DNA of 64,000 nt, taken from NCBI GenBank assembly GCA_951813625.1, contig CATOTS010000028.1, positions 1 to 64,000 of the forward strand. Reading direction: 5' to 3'. This DNA comes from an uncultured Caldilineaceae bacterium. GTDB taxonomy: Bacteria > Chloroflexota > Anaerolineae > Caldilineales > Caldilineaceae. Below, one piece after another: positions 29,192 through 41,305 of this stretch. Position 1 is the stretch's first letter. Each line of letters opens with the position of its first letter. A program made the translations under genes and the position numbers. The notes under the pieces were generated by a model. The model worked only from the letters and a program-made list of their open reading frames with translations. It had not been told where the DNA came from and did not search any database.

Positions 29192-29839
29192 ATGGCTTTC
29201 GAAGTGTATGACTTTCGTGACGTAGACAAAAACGTCCTTGTAACGCCCGAGATCCGGGCGCGGCTCTATCACATGGCGCCGGGGCAGGTTGACCGCCGCC
29301 ACAGCCACGACCTCGGCCACGAAATCTTTCTTATCCTGGAAGGTAAGGCTGAATTCATGATCGCCGGGCACGTCGAAGTGCTGGAGCCGGGGCAGATGTG
29401 CATTGCCCTGGCCGACGAGATCCACCAAGTGCGGAACCTGCTGCCCGACCAGCGCACGGTCATGTTCCTGTCAGTGACGCCCCACATACAGCCGACGCAC
29501 ACCGGGCGCGACGCGGACGGCGCCGCGCACCCGCCGGCGTTTCGCCCCAATAGCTTCTATGACGACGTCGACGACACGCGGCCAGTCGGCCTATTGTTGG
29601 ATGAATTTGTGCATGGCGCGGACGCCCTCGCCGGCGAGGCCCGCCAAGCGGCCGATACCCATGCGCAGCAGGCCGGAAATTGGCGCCAGGCCGCGGCGAG
29701 CGGAAAGTTGGATGAAGCAGTGGCGGCGCGTAACGCGATGTGGGATGCCGTCTACAGCCTGCACAGCAAACTCTTCGGCCTGGACGTCCTCTGGAACAGA
29801 TTGGCGCCGCGTGCAAACGAGAATGGCGCCGGCGAATAG
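29192..29839 (+). CDS. cupin domain-containing protein
   Basis: ORF 29000..29839; ATG at 29192 after AGGAGAG. HMAPGQVDRRHSHDLGHEIFLILEGKAEFMIAGHVEVLEPGQMCIALADEIHQVRN. Confidence 0.8.
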   Translation: MAFEVYDFRDVDKNVLVTPEIRARLYHMAPGQVDRRHSHDLGHEIFLILEGKAEFMIAGHVEVLEPGQMCIALADEIHQVRNLLPDQRTVMFLSVTPHIQPTHTGRDADGAAHPPAFRPNSFYDDVDDTRPVGLLLDEFVHGADALAGEARQAADTHAQQAGNWRQAAASGKLDEAVAARNAMWDAVYSLHSKLFGLDVLWNRLAPRANENGAGE

Positions 29840-29851
29840 CCGGACCGGGCA

Positions 29852-30766
29852 CTACCAGCCGCCGACAGCCTTCCGGTTTACCTCGCCAATGACTTCGTCT
29901 CTTTCTTCGGTGTCGTTTTCGGTGCAGAATAGCGCGTCCTCTAGCAGGAAGGCGCTTCCGGCGTAGAAGCGGATTCGCTCCCAGCAGAGGTCGATGTGCG
30001 GGTAGACGCGGGCGCAGCGCCGCAGAAACTGTTCACCGTAGCATACGCATAGGCCGGCGAAGTCGACTGCAGGGTCACCGACGCCGGCGTGGCCGAAGTC
30101 GACGATCCCTGTTATCCGACGCGCACTCTCGCTGTACAGGATATTGCTGGCGCCGAAGTCACCGTGCCGCAGCACATTGGCGAAGGCAAAACTGTCTGCG
30201 TTCTCCAGGAACGGGACGAACCGACGGTCCGTCCAGTCGCGGGCCGCCGGGTTCAGGCGGGGATAGACGACGCGGCGGATTCGCGCGAAAATCCTGCCCC
30301 AGGCGGCTTGCGTTTCCGCCGGCTGCAATGGGTAGTCGATGGTTTGCGGCGGGACGGCGTGGAGCGCTTGCAGGAAGGTTGCCAGGTCTACCGCCAGGCG
30401 GTCGATCGTTCCGTCATCGTCGATCTGCGTGAATCGCTCTGGCCAAAATAGCTCGCCCGCCAGTTTGCGGTAGCCGACAAAGGCCCGGCCCACCTTCTCG
30501 TGGTTCTGGGCGTGGCAGATGTAGTGCGGCGTCGCTGTCGGGAGGTGCGGGCGGACGGCGTCCAGGATTGCCTGCTCGCGGGGCAGCGCGGCCACGCCTT
30601 GCGCGTACTTGGGAAAGCGAAAGAGCAGATTGTCGTTGACCAGGAGCAGATCATTGTTCTGGCCGCACCGATAGAGTACGCCCTTAACAATCGTTAGTTT
30701 GGGACAGGCGGCGGCGATGCTTTCCTGATACTTTCGCCGCGTGTCCGCCAGGGCTGCGTCTGTCAT
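29852..30766 (-). CDS. aminoglycoside phosphotransferase family (APH-like kinase)
   Basis: FVLRHGDFGASNILYSESARRITGIVDFGHAGVGDPAVDFA: Brenner-type HGDxxxxN and DF motifs. Confidence 0.85.
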   Translation of the reverse strand: MTDAALADTRRKYQESIAAACPKLTIVKGVLYRCGQNNDLLLVNDNLLFRFPKYAQGVAALPREQAILDAVRPHLPTATPHYICHAQNHEKVGRAFVGYRKLAGELFWPERFTQIDDDGTIDRLAVDLATFLQALHAVPPQTIDYPLQPAETQAAWGRIFARIRRVVYPRLNPAARDWTDRRFVPFLENADSFAFANVLRHGDFGASNILYSESARRITGIVDFGHAGVGDPAVDFAGLCVCYGEQFLRRCARVYPHIDLCWERIRFYAGSAFLLEDALFCTENDTEERDEVIGEVNRKAVGGW

Positions 30767-30799
30767 CCTTGCCTGCGAACGGGTCCTCGTTGTTTCCCG

Positions 30800-32872
<2,073 letters not shown>

Positions 32873-32984
32873 GTCGACTCCCTTGGCGCGGCTGCGCGCC
32901 TGCGTAAGTGCGGAGGTGCAAAGGCAATTATAGCCAGTGGGCCCTGCCGCGTCGAATCAGAATGTGGCGGCGGCGTCTTCTTGG

Positions 32985-33200
32985 GCCGCAGTCCAAAATT
33001 GGGGCACATGTTCCTTTGCCCCGGGTAGCCACGGAGTCATGCCCTGTCCACTGTCCACCACGCCCGGCAGTTCCTGGCAACTGGCCACTGACAACTGATA
33101 ACTGGCCACCGCAGTTCTGGACGGTCGGGCCTGCGGCCCTCCCTTGTGCGGGGGGACTCCCCCCGCAACGCCCCCCTGACACCCCTCCACCCGCCGCGTG
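32985..33200. repeat. dispersed GC-rich intergenic repeat, family A copy 3
   Basis: GTCCAAAATTGGGGCACA...CCCCGGGTAGCCACGGAGTCATG and ACGGTCGGGCCTGCGGCCCTCCCTTGTGCGGGGGGACTCCCCCCGCA. Confidence 0.85.
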
Positions 33201-33300
33201 TGGGTTCTAATGTAGCACAATTCAAGCAGCGGCCCGTCGCCCCGCCACAGTACGTCCGCGATTCCAGCGCGTCGCCAACCCGCCGCGTGCCTACACGGCC
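33135..33300. repeat. 166-bp direct repeat, unit 1
   Basis: Near-identical to 33399-33564 (GGCCCTCCCTTGTGCGGG...GTGCCTACACGGCC); one difference seen (ATTCCAGCGC vs ATTCTAGCGC). Confidence 0.92.
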
Positions 33301-33398
33301 GTGTGTGTGCGTCCCCGGCCGATCGCGCGTTCGACCGGCGCGCACCGCTCCCTGCAGTTCCTGCCCCCTAACCCCTGCCCCCTGTCCCCTGCAGTTCC

Positions 33399-33564
33399 GG
33401 CCCTCCCTTGTGCGGGGGGACTCCCCCCGCAACGCCCCCCTGACACCCCTCCACCCGCCGCGTGTGGGTTCTAATGTAGCACAATTCAAGCAGCGGCCCG
33501 TCGCCCCGCCACAGTACGTCCGCGATTCTAGCGCGTCGCCAACCCGCCGCGTGCCTACACGGCC
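33399..33564. repeat. 166-bp direct repeat, unit 2 (also family A core copy 4)
   Basis: Offset of 264 bp from unit 1; hairpin TGCGGGGGG-ACT-CCCCCCGCA at 33411-33431. Confidence 0.92.
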
Positions 33565-33758
33565 GGGCGTGCGCGGCGCCAGCCGTTCGCGCGCTCGACA
33601 GCCAGGCGCCTCCCCCCGCAGTTCCTGACCCCCTAACCCCTCTCCCCTGACCCCTGCAGTTTGACGTCCTTCGTGGAGATTCGTGCAAATTCGTGGATTA
33701 AGCAGGGCAATTGCATCTGAATCGGGTCAAAGCATCGTAAATGGACTGAAAAACCAGG

Positions 33759-34440
33759 ATCGCGTGCAAGAGCCAGCCGCGCGCGCTATAGTAGGACCAT
33801 GACCGACGCGACATGCGCCGGCAATGACAGAAGAAACAACATGGCAGGCGCCGCCCAACCCAATTTCGCGCAGCTCCGGGCAAGAGAACCGAAACCGTGC
33901 TACGCTGTCATTATCATGCCAATCCAACCAAGGGATTCCAGCTAGGATCGGCCCGCAAAAAACCGGATCGACCCGACCTGACCGGACTTCACCGGACCTG
34001 ACCGGACTTCACCCGACTTCGGAGGCACAAAACATTCGCTTGAGACACCTGACAACCTTGACTGACCTCACATCACAAAAACACAGCCGCCGCCAGCCCG
34101 GCAGCACACCCTGATGAACCGCCTAAACGACCCGCTCATGACGCAAAAAGGCAAGATAGGGCGAAATCCAGTGCAAGAGAGCTCCGACCATGCTACGCTG
34201 TCACCATCATGCCAAACTGCCCAACCGAGCCGGCCCTATTCGCGCCAAAAAGCAGATGCCCCAATTACTTGCTACTCTGTACGCTACACTGCAAATGACA
34301 TGCAGTTCAAACCGCCCAATTCTGCCCGAATTAAGCCCGAAATACCGCCGATCCCGGCGCCCGACACCCCCTCCCAAAAGAAAAAAAATTGGACGACATT
34401 GACTGACCTTGGTCGACCCTGGTCGAGATGAGTCGACCTA
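33759..34440. repeat. dispersed non-coding repeat, family B copies 2 and 3
   Basis: Same modules as 21190-21860. TGCTACGCTGTCA..CATGCCAA occurs twice here (about 33897 and 34191). Includes the tandem GACCTGACCGGACTTCACC(G/C) x2 at 33975-34014. Confidence 0.75.
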
Positions 34441-34733
34441 TCCCACCCAAAAAGAGAGGACTTCGGCCCCAAGAGACAATGGAGCCAGACGACCCCCATG
34501 GCAGGTCTGCAGACACGCAAATCTTGCGACCAACGACATTGTAAAACTGGTGGCTCCCATGATTAGAAGCCGACTGAGTTTGACGACTGACCGCCCTTGT
34601 TGTGACGGATTTTCGCTTTCATAGGGCAGACTGACACCGATTCGCACCTATATTCACATTCTTATGTTCGAAATCCCGGCGGAATCGGTCACATATTTGG
34701 ATGCGATTGCCCTGACCCTCTTCTTGAAACGTA

Positions 34734-34762
34734 TTGACAGCTACCGACGGGGGTGCTACTAT
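34734..34762 (+). promoter_or_regulatory. sigma70-type promoter
   Basis: TTGACA - 17 nt - TACTAT. Confidence 0.6.
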
Positions 34763-34954
34763 TGCGATATGCTCTTGGAGTGCCCCCATACGAGATGTGC
34801 GACGTTTTTTTGTATTCTGGCTGACAGAATTCCTTCTTGAATAAAGAGTAAGGTGGGCCCACCTACTTCCATTTCTCGGTGGGTGGGTTTCGGAGACCGA
34901 AAGCGTATGTGGCGCTGCATCTTCTGGTTGGCCTCGGTCTGTTGATCTGTCTTA

Positions 34955-35940
34955 ACCTGAATTCGGAGTAAGTGAGCACCTTCACAAGCTGGTAGAATTG
35001 AAGTTCTGCAACCGAAATTCTCCAGCAAGGAAAGGTGCTCAGTGATGAGTATACTCAAACTGTACTGTCATGTCGATGATTTCTGTCAGTGGTTGGCTAC
35101 ACAAGAAAATGCCAAACTGTTGGGCGTGACTCGCAAACGAGGGCCGGCCCCGCGGCTGAGCTTGAGTGAAGTAATGACGATTCTGATTCACTTTCACCAG
35201 TCGCATTATCGCGATTTCAAGGCCTACTATATGCAGCACGTATGTGAGCATATGCGCAGTGAATTCCCTACACTGGTCAGTTACACGCGCTTTGTGGAGT
35301 TAATGCCATCAGCCCTGCCAGCCATGTGTCTCTATCTGCGTGGGCGCTTTGGCCGGGCGACAGGGGTGGCATTCATCGATTCGACCCCGTTGTCCGTCTG
35401 CCACAACCGGCGCATCGCCCGCCACCGAGTCTTTGCCGAGGTGGCCATGCGGGGCAAGAGCAGTATGGGATGGTTCTATGGCTTCAAGCTCCATCTGATT
35501 GTCAATGACCAGGGTGAATTGCTGGCGGTTCAACTCACACCTGGCAACACAGATGACCGCAAACCGGTCCCACAGATGACCAAAAACCTATGGGGTAAGT
35601 TGGTCGGCGACCGCGGCTATCTCTCCCAAGCTCTCTTTGAGCAACTCTTCGCACGCGGACTGCAATTGATCACGCCCATCCGCAAAAACATGCAGAATCG
35701 ACTTGTTGTTCTCGAAGACAAGCTGCTCACGCGTAAGCGCTTCGTCATTGAGACCATCGTTGACCAGCTCAAGAATATCTCACAAATTGAACATACCCGT
35801 CACCGGAGCCCAACCAACTTTATCGTCAATCTTATCGCCGGGCTGATTGCCTACTCTTGGCAACCCAAGAAGCCATCTCTCCATCTCTCTGACAAAGACT
35901 TGGCTCTCTTGCCTGCCCTTATCTAACTCCGAACTCGGGT
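34955..35940 (+). mobile_element. complete IS982-family insertion sequence (986 bp)
   Basis: TIRs ACCTGAATTCGGAGTAAG / (rc) ACCCGAGTTCGGAGTTAG match 15 of 18; flanked by perfect 6-bp repeats GTCTTA (34949-34954 and 35941-35946). Confidence 0.93.
35042..35926 (+). CDS. IS982 family transposase
   Basis: 294 aa; FHQSHYRDFKAYY, SYTRFVELMPS, FIDSTPLSVCHNRRIARHRVF, GKSSMGWFYGFKLHLIVNDQGE, GNTDDRKPVP, IETIVDQLKNISQIEHTRHRS. Confidence 0.95.
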   Translation: MMSILKLYCHVDDFCQWLATQENAKLLGVTRKRGPAPRLSLSEVMTILIHFHQSHYRDFKAYYMQHVCEHMRSEFPTLVSYTRFVELMPSALPAMCLYLRGRFGRATGVAFIDSTPLSVCHNRRIARHRVFAEVAMRGKSSMGWFYGFKLHLIVNDQGELLAVQLTPGNTDDRKPVPQMTKNLWGKLVGDRGYLSQALFEQLFARGLQLITPIRKNMQNRLVVLEDKLLTRKRFVIETIVDQLKNISQIEHTRHRSPTNFIVNLIAGLIAYSWQPKKPSLHLSDKDLALLPALI

Positions 35941-36135
35941 GTCTTACGGTTTTGGCCCTTAATCTCATCGGAGACGAACTGAGGGATGCGCTGGATCCGA
36001 TGATGGAAAACATACGGTAAACAGTATTGTGTACGCAGCCGCTCCAGCGGATGCCATTCTCCGGCTGGGGCTGGGCTACCGACTACTGTCAAAATAACGG
36101 TCGTTGTCACCTATGAATGAAAAGGAGATAAGCGC

Positions 36136-38709
36136 ATGAGAGCAAACCGATTTTCCCTACTTGCGATCCTGCTGATCGCCGCGCTGGTTTTCGCGGCGTG
36201 CGGCCCGACCGGCCAGCCCGAAGTGGCCGAGGAACCGGAAGCGCCCGCCCAGGAGGAACAGGCCGCTGCCGAGGAAGAGGAGGAGCAGGAGGAAGCGGTC
36301 GCCGAGGAGGAGCAGGCCGAAGAAGAGGCGCCCGCGATGATGAGCGAACGCACAGGCGCCTGGGTGGACGAAGTGATCGCGGTGGAAGAGCCGACCGCGG
36401 CCGCAGCGGTTACCCGAATGGACATCGGCGAGCTCGACGCCTATGCCTTTTCGGTCAGCGACGCCGAAGTCTTTGCCACCGTGCAGGGGATGGACAGCCT
36501 GACATATTCGAACTCCTTCGGTGTCTACGCGGAGTTGACCTTCAACCCGGCCGGCCCGGTTTTCAGCGCCACTGAGAAGCTGAACCCGTTTGCGGTCCCG
36601 CGTATTCGCGAGGCGATGAACTACCTGGTCGACCGGGACTTCATCTCGCAGGAGATCTACGGTGGCCTGGCCTCGCCGCGCTACATGGCGATCACCAATG
36701 CCTTTCCCGACTATGCGCGCCTGGTCGACATCGTGCGCAAGTTGGAGCTGAAGTACGCGCACAACCCGGACCGGGCGGCCGAGATTATCAACGAAGAGAT
36801 GGAGGGGCTCGGCGCCGAGATGGTGGACGGTCTCTGGCACTATGAAGACGAGCCGGTCGAGGTCATCTTCCTCATCCGCACCGAGGATGAGCGCAAGGAG
36901 ATTGGCGACTACGTCTCAACGATGCTTGAGGACCTGGGCTTCACCGTAATCCGGGACTACAAGACAGCGGCCGAAGCCTCGCCGATCTGGATTGGGGGGG
37001 ATCCCAACGACGGTAAGTTCCACATCTATACCGGCGGCTGGATCACCACCGCGATCAGCCGCGATCAGGCCGGCAATTTCGACTTCTTCTACACCAGCCG
37101 CGGCCTTCCGTACCCGTTGTGGCAGGCCTATAGTCCGGCGGAAGAGTTCGATGCAGTCTCTGAGCGGCTCGCGTTGCGCGATTTCACATCGATGGATGAA
37201 AGAAAAGAGTTGTTCGGCGATGTCGTGGAGCTCTCGATGCAGGATTCGGCACGCGTTTGGCTGGTGAATCAGCTAGGCTTCACCGCTTACAGGAGCGACG
37301 TTGCGGTTACCACCGACCTGGCCGGCGGTCTCAACGGCGCGCGGCTGTGGCCGTATACGCTGCGTCGCGTCGGTGAAGAGGGCGGTTCGCTCAATATCGC
37401 GATGCCCAGCATCCTGACAGAACCCTGGAACCCGGTTGCCGGCACCAATTGGATCTACGACACCATGTTGATCCGCGCGACAAGTGATCTGGGTCTGATG
37501 CCCGATCCCTTCACCGGTTTGCAGTGGCCGCAACGCGTCGAAAGGGCCGAAGTGACGATCAAGGAGGGGCTGCCGGTCGGCGTTACGCACGACTGGGTAG
37601 ACCTGACCTTTGTCGAGCAGATCGACGTGCCCGAGGATGCCTGGATCGACTGGGACGCGGCCGAGCAGCGCTTCCTTCCGGTCAGCGAGGTCCATCCTGA
37701 CGGCCTGACCGCCAACGTGAAGAGCGTCGTCTACTATCCCGCCGACCTCTACGACCTCACCTGGCACGACGGCAGCAGCCTCAGCATCGGCGATGTCGTC
37801 TATACTATGATTCTGGGATTCGACCGGGCCAAGGAAGAAAGCGCAATTTTCGACGAGGCTGAGGTCCCGCAGTTCCAGAGATTCCAGACCCATTTCAAAG
37901 GCTACCGCATCGTTCAGGAAAATCCGCTGATCGTCGAGTACTACAGCGATCAGTTCCTGCTTGACGCCGAGTTGAACGTAAGCACATTCTTCCCGAGTGC
38001 GCCCTGGTCGACGGTCGCGGTCGGCGCCCTGGCCGAGGCGGCCGGCGAACTCGCCTACTCCAGTGACAAGGCGGCTGCCTCCGAGGTGGAATGGACCAGT
38101 TTCATCGCTGGACCAAGCCTGGAGATCCTGGCCGCCCACCTGGATGAGGCGGACGCTTCGGGCTATATCCCGTATGAAGCGACGTTGGGCGACTTTATCA
38201 GCGCGGATGAAGCTGCTTCGCGCTGGGAAAATCTGGGTGCCTGGTACGAGAGTAAGGACCACTTCTGGGTCGGCCTGGGGCCGTTCTACCTTGAAGAAGC
38301 CTTCACAACCGAGAAGACGGTCCAGCTGGTGCGTTATGAACCCTACCCCGACCTTTCGACCAAGTGGCAGGCGTTCGAAACACCGATGATCGCCGAGGTC
38401 GAGCTTGATGGCCCGGCGCGCGTCGCGGCTGGCGACGAAGTGACCTTCGACGTGCTGATCGAATTCGGAGGCGACGCCTACGCGACCGCCAACATCAACG
38501 AGGTGAAGTATCTGGTCTTTGACGCCCTTGGTGAACTTGCCCTGACCGGTACCGCCGAACCGGCGGCAGATGGTCTCTGGCAGATCACCCTGAGCGAAGA
38601 GGACACGGCCGGGCTTGAGTCCGGCGCGAACAAGCTGGAAGTGGCGGTGGTCCCGTTGCTGGTCAGCATTCCCACCTTCTCGTCAATTGAGTTTGTCACG
38701 ACAAACTGA
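36136..38709 (+). CDS. peptide-type ABC transporter substrate-binding lipoprotein (unusual domain order)
   Basis: Lipobox VFAAC, acidic linker, LNPFAVPRIREAMNYLVDRDFISQEIYGG, YDLTWHDGSSLSIGDVVYTM. Confidence 0.85.
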   Translation: MRANRFSLLAILLIAALVFAACGPTGQPEVAEEPEAPAQEEQAAAEEEEEQEEAVAEEEQAEEEAPAMMSERTGAWVDEVIAVEEPTAAAAVTRMDIGELDAYAFSVSDAEVFATVQGMDSLTYSNSFGVYAELTFNPAGPVFSATEKLNPFAVPRIREAMNYLVDRDFISQEIYGGLASPRYMAITNAFPDYARLVDIVRKLELKYAHNPDRAAEIINEEMEGLGAEMVDGLWHYEDEPVEVIFLIRTEDERKEIGDYVSTMLEDLGFTVIRDYKTAAEASPIWIGGDPNDGKFHIYTGGWITTAISRDQAGNFDFFYTSRGLPYPLWQAYSPAEEFDAVSERLALRDFTSMDERKELFGDVVELSMQDSARVWLVNQLGFTAYRSDVAVTTDLAGGLNGARLWPYTLRRVGEEGGSLNIAMPSILTEPWNPVAGTNWIYDTMLIRATSDLGLMPDPFTGLQWPQRVERAEVTIKEGLPVGVTHDWVDLTFVEQIDVPEDAWIDWDAAEQRFLPVSEVHPDGLTANVKSVVYYPADLYDLTWHDGSSLSIGDVVYTMILGFDRAKEESAIFDEAEVPQFQRFQTHFKGYRIVQENPLIVEYYSDQFLLDAELNVSTFFPSAPWSTVAVGALAEAAGELAYSSDKAAASEVEWTSFIAGPSLEILAAHLDEADASGYIPYEATLGDFISADEAASRWENLGAWYESKDHFWVGLGPFYLEEAFTTEKTVQLVRYEPYPDLSTKWQAFETPMIAEVELDGPARVAAGDEVTFDVLIEFGGDAYATANINEVKYLVFDALGELALTGTAEPAADGLWQITLSEEDTAGLESGANKLEVAVVPLLVSIPTFSSIEFVTTN

Positions 38710-38807
38710 GCCGAAGTAGGGAGCACTGAGGAACGAGGAGTAAGGAGTGGAATGCAGATTTCCGCTCTTTGCTCCTCTTCACTCTCTTGTAACTGAAAGC
38801 AACTGAT

Positions 38808-39950
38808 ATGACGGAAGCAACTCTCCCTCTCCAACCCGGCGCGGAAAGCGTCGAACGCGTGCAGGCCCAGAGCGCATTGATGCGGGTAGTGAAGTACTCA
38901 TCACTGCGTCTGTTCGCGCTCTTCATCACCGTCGTGATCGGCGTCTATCTGACGATTATGATCGCCAATATGGGCGGCTATGTCGACGACATCAAGCGAG
39001 GGTATATCCGTGAGCAGGTGGCGTTGTCGATTGGGTTCGACCCAACGCTGAAGGATCTGACCGCGGAGGAGCGGCAGGCGTATATGAGCCAGCGGGTTGC
39101 CCTGCAGGAAAAGAAGATGGGCCTAGATCAGCCGTTCATGGTCCGTAGTTTTCGCTATCTCTCCGGCGCATTGATCCTCGACCTGGGCTGGGCCGACAAT
39201 ATGATCAGCGACAGCGGCTCGCGCCAGGTACGCCTGATCATTCTTGAGCGCCTGCCGGCGACACTCTTGCTCTTCGCCACCGCGCAGTTTTTACTTTTCT
39301 TTGTGTCGCTTTTCGTCGCGCTCGCGCTCTCCCGCAACTACGGAAGTGTGCTGGATCGCGTCATCCTCGCGCTGGCCCCAACGTCGGCCGCGCCTAGCTG
39401 GTTCTACGGTCTCTTCCTGATCTTGGTTTTTTCCGCCCTTTTTGGCCTGTTTCCATTCGGCGGCCTTGTGTCCGCGCCGCCGCCGGATTCGATCATCCAC
39501 TATTCGCTCAGCGTCCTCAATCACCTGATTCTGCCTGTCGCCGCAATCGTGGTCAGCGCAATCTTTCTCAGTATCTATTCATCGCGCACTTTTTTCCTCA
39601 TCTATTCGAGCGAGGACTATGTCGAAATGGCCCGCGCCAAGGGGCTCTCGGACCGGGCCATTGAGCGGCGCTATATTTTGCGGCCGACGCTGCCGACGAT
39701 CGTGACCGGGCTGGCCCTGGGGATCATCACCCTGTGGACAGGCTCGATCGTGCTTGAAACCGTTTTCAACTGGCCGGGGCTGGGGCGGCTCTTCTATCTC
39801 GCATCGAACATTTTTGAGATCCCGGTCATCGTCGGCTCAACTGTCATCTACGCCTATCTCCTCGCTATAACCGTCTTTTTCCTCGATATCGTCTACGCGT
39901 TGATCGACCCGCGGGTGAAGGTGGGCGGCAATGAAGGGGGGCGGACATGA
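38808..39950 (+). CDS. ABC transporter permease (DppB-like)
   Basis: VEMARAKGLSDRAIERRYILRPTLPTIVTGLALGIITLWTGSIVLETVFNWPGLGRLFY. Confidence 0.92.
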   Translation: MTEATLPLQPGAESVERVQAQSALMRVVKYSSLRLFALFITVVIGVYLTIMIANMGGYVDDIKRGYIREQVALSIGFDPTLKDLTAEERQAYMSQRVALQEKKMGLDQPFMVRSFRYLSGALILDLGWADNMISDSGSRQVRLIILERLPATLLLFATAQFLLFFVSLFVALALSRNYGSVLDRVILALAPTSAAPSWFYGLFLILVFSALFGLFPFGGLVSAPPPDSIIHYSLSVLNHLILPVAAIVVSAIFLSIYSSRTFFLIYSSEDYVEMARAKGLSDRAIERRYILRPTLPTIVTGLALGIITLWTGSIVLETVFNWPGLGRLFYLASNIFEIPVIVGSTVIYAYLLAITVFFLDIVYALIDPRVKVGGNEGGRT

Positions 39951-41305
39951 TCGCGGCCCGGCGGACGCTAGCGGCCCTTTCGAAGTACCCTTCTGCCATT
40001 GCCGGCTTGGGCATCATCGTCGCGCTCGTGGTCTTTTCGGTATACACAGTTATCGCCATCCCCTATAGTGAGGCCGTCAGGATGTGGCGGGGCGGCGAAG
40101 GGGTATGGCTGGAGACGCCGCGCAACGCCTTGCCGAGTTGGGTGAACCTATTTCCAGGCGTCAATCGGCCCGAAACGGTGATCTTGGGTCCCAATGAAGA
40201 GGTGGGCGGGCAATCGGTGACGAAGACGCGCGAGGAGGTGTCGGAGGAGATGACCGACGTGATCACCACCTTCACGTTCGACTATACCGCCGATACCTTT
40301 CCGCAGGAGATCTCTCTTTTCCTCTCAGCCGAATTTGACCAGAAGCGGCCCTTGGTGTCGATCACGTGGCTGACCCCGGACGGACGTGAGATTCGGGTCG
40401 CCGATGTCACGGTCGAAGGGCCGGAGACGGTCCGTTTTTCGCAAGAGGAGAAGCTGCAGCGCCGCTTGGATGGCGTGAACCCGGAGATCGGTCTTTTTGC
40501 CGACCCGGCGTCGGAGGGCGAGCCCGTACCGCTGAAGGGCACCTACCAGGTCGTGGCCGCGGGGCTGGTCTTTGAGGAGGAGACGGAGGTGGACGCCCGC
40601 CTCGTCGTCTACGGACAAGTCTACGGATTGGCCGGCACCGATCACCGGCGGCGGGACCTGACGCTGGCGTTGATGTGGGGGACCCCCGTCGCGCTTGCTT
40701 TCGGTCTATTGGCCGCGGTTGGTTCGGTGGTCAGCACGTTGATCGTCGCTGCCATCGGCGTCTGGTTCGGCGGATTTATCGATGCGGCGATCCAGCGTAT
40801 CACCGAGGTCAATCTGATTTTGCCAGTGCTGCCGATTCTGATCATGATCGGGACCTTTTACTCGCGCAGCATCTGGGTAATGTTGGGCGTTGTGATCCTG
40901 CTCGGCATTTTCAGTTCCGGCATCAAAGGCTATCGCGCCATCTTTCTGCAGGTGAAGGAGTCCCCCTACATCGAGGCAGCGCAGGCATACGGCGCAGGCA
41001 ATTTCCGCATCATCTTCCTCTACTTAATCCCGCGAATCATCCCGGTTCTCGTGCCCCAATTCGTCGTATTGATCCCCTCCTTTGTCTTTCTGGAAGCCAC
41101 GCTCGCTGTACTTAACCTGGGCGATCCTGTGCTGCCGACGTGGGGCAAGGTCCTCAGCGACGCTCGCGTTAACGGTGCGCTCTATCAGGGGCACTATTAC
41201 TGGGTGCTGGAGCCTGCCGCTCTGCTGCTCGTCTCAGGGCTCGGCTTTGCCATGGTCGGCTTCGCGCTCGACAGAATCTTTAACCCCAGATTGAGAGAGC
41301 TGTGA
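39947..41305 (+). CDS. ABC transporter permease (DppC-like) with large extracytoplasmic insertion
   Basis: YIEAAQAYGAGNFRIIFLYLIPRIIPVLVPQFVVLIPSFVFLEATLAVLNLGDPVLPTWGKVLSDA; overlaps the previous ORF by 4 bp. Confidence 0.92.
   Translation: MIAARRTLAALSKYPSAIAGLGIIVALVVFSVYTVIAIPYSEAVRMWRGGEGVWLETPRNALPSWVNLFPGVNRPETVILGPNEEVGGQSVTKTREEVSEEMTDVITTFTFDYTADTFPQEISLFLSAEFDQKRPLVSITWLTPDGREIRVADVTVEGPETVRFSQEEKLQRRLDGVNPEIGLFADPASEGEPVPLKGTYQVVAAGLVFEEETEVDARLVVYGQVYGLAGTDHRRRDLTLALMWGTPVALAFGLLAAVGSVVSTLIVAAIGVWFGGFIDAAIQRITEVNLILPVLPILIMIGTFYSRSIWVMLGVVILLGIFSSGIKGYRAIFLQVKESPYIEAAQAYGAGNFRIIFLYLIPRIIPVLVPQFVVLIPSFVFLEATLAVLNLGDPVLPTWGKVLSDARVNGALYQGHYYWVLEPAALLLVSGLGFAMVGFALDRIFNPRLREL

Larger units (their letters stand above)
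34852..36020 (+). pseudogene. C-terminal remnant of a DppC-like ABC permease, split by the IS982 element
   Basis: Joining the IS flanks at one GTCTTA copy gives ...YVALHLLVGLGLLICLTVLALNLIGDELRDALDPMMENIR*, the classic peptide-permease C-terminus. Confidence 0.75.

Noticed and set aside
33135-33564. CRISPR array
   Set aside because: Only two long (166-bp) units with a 98-bp spacer; no short regular repeats and no cas genes in the window.
33037-33688. ORFs 33037..33489, 33146..33628 and 33368..33688
   Set aside because: Internally repeated because they span the 166-bp direct repeat; low-complexity, no protein-like signal.
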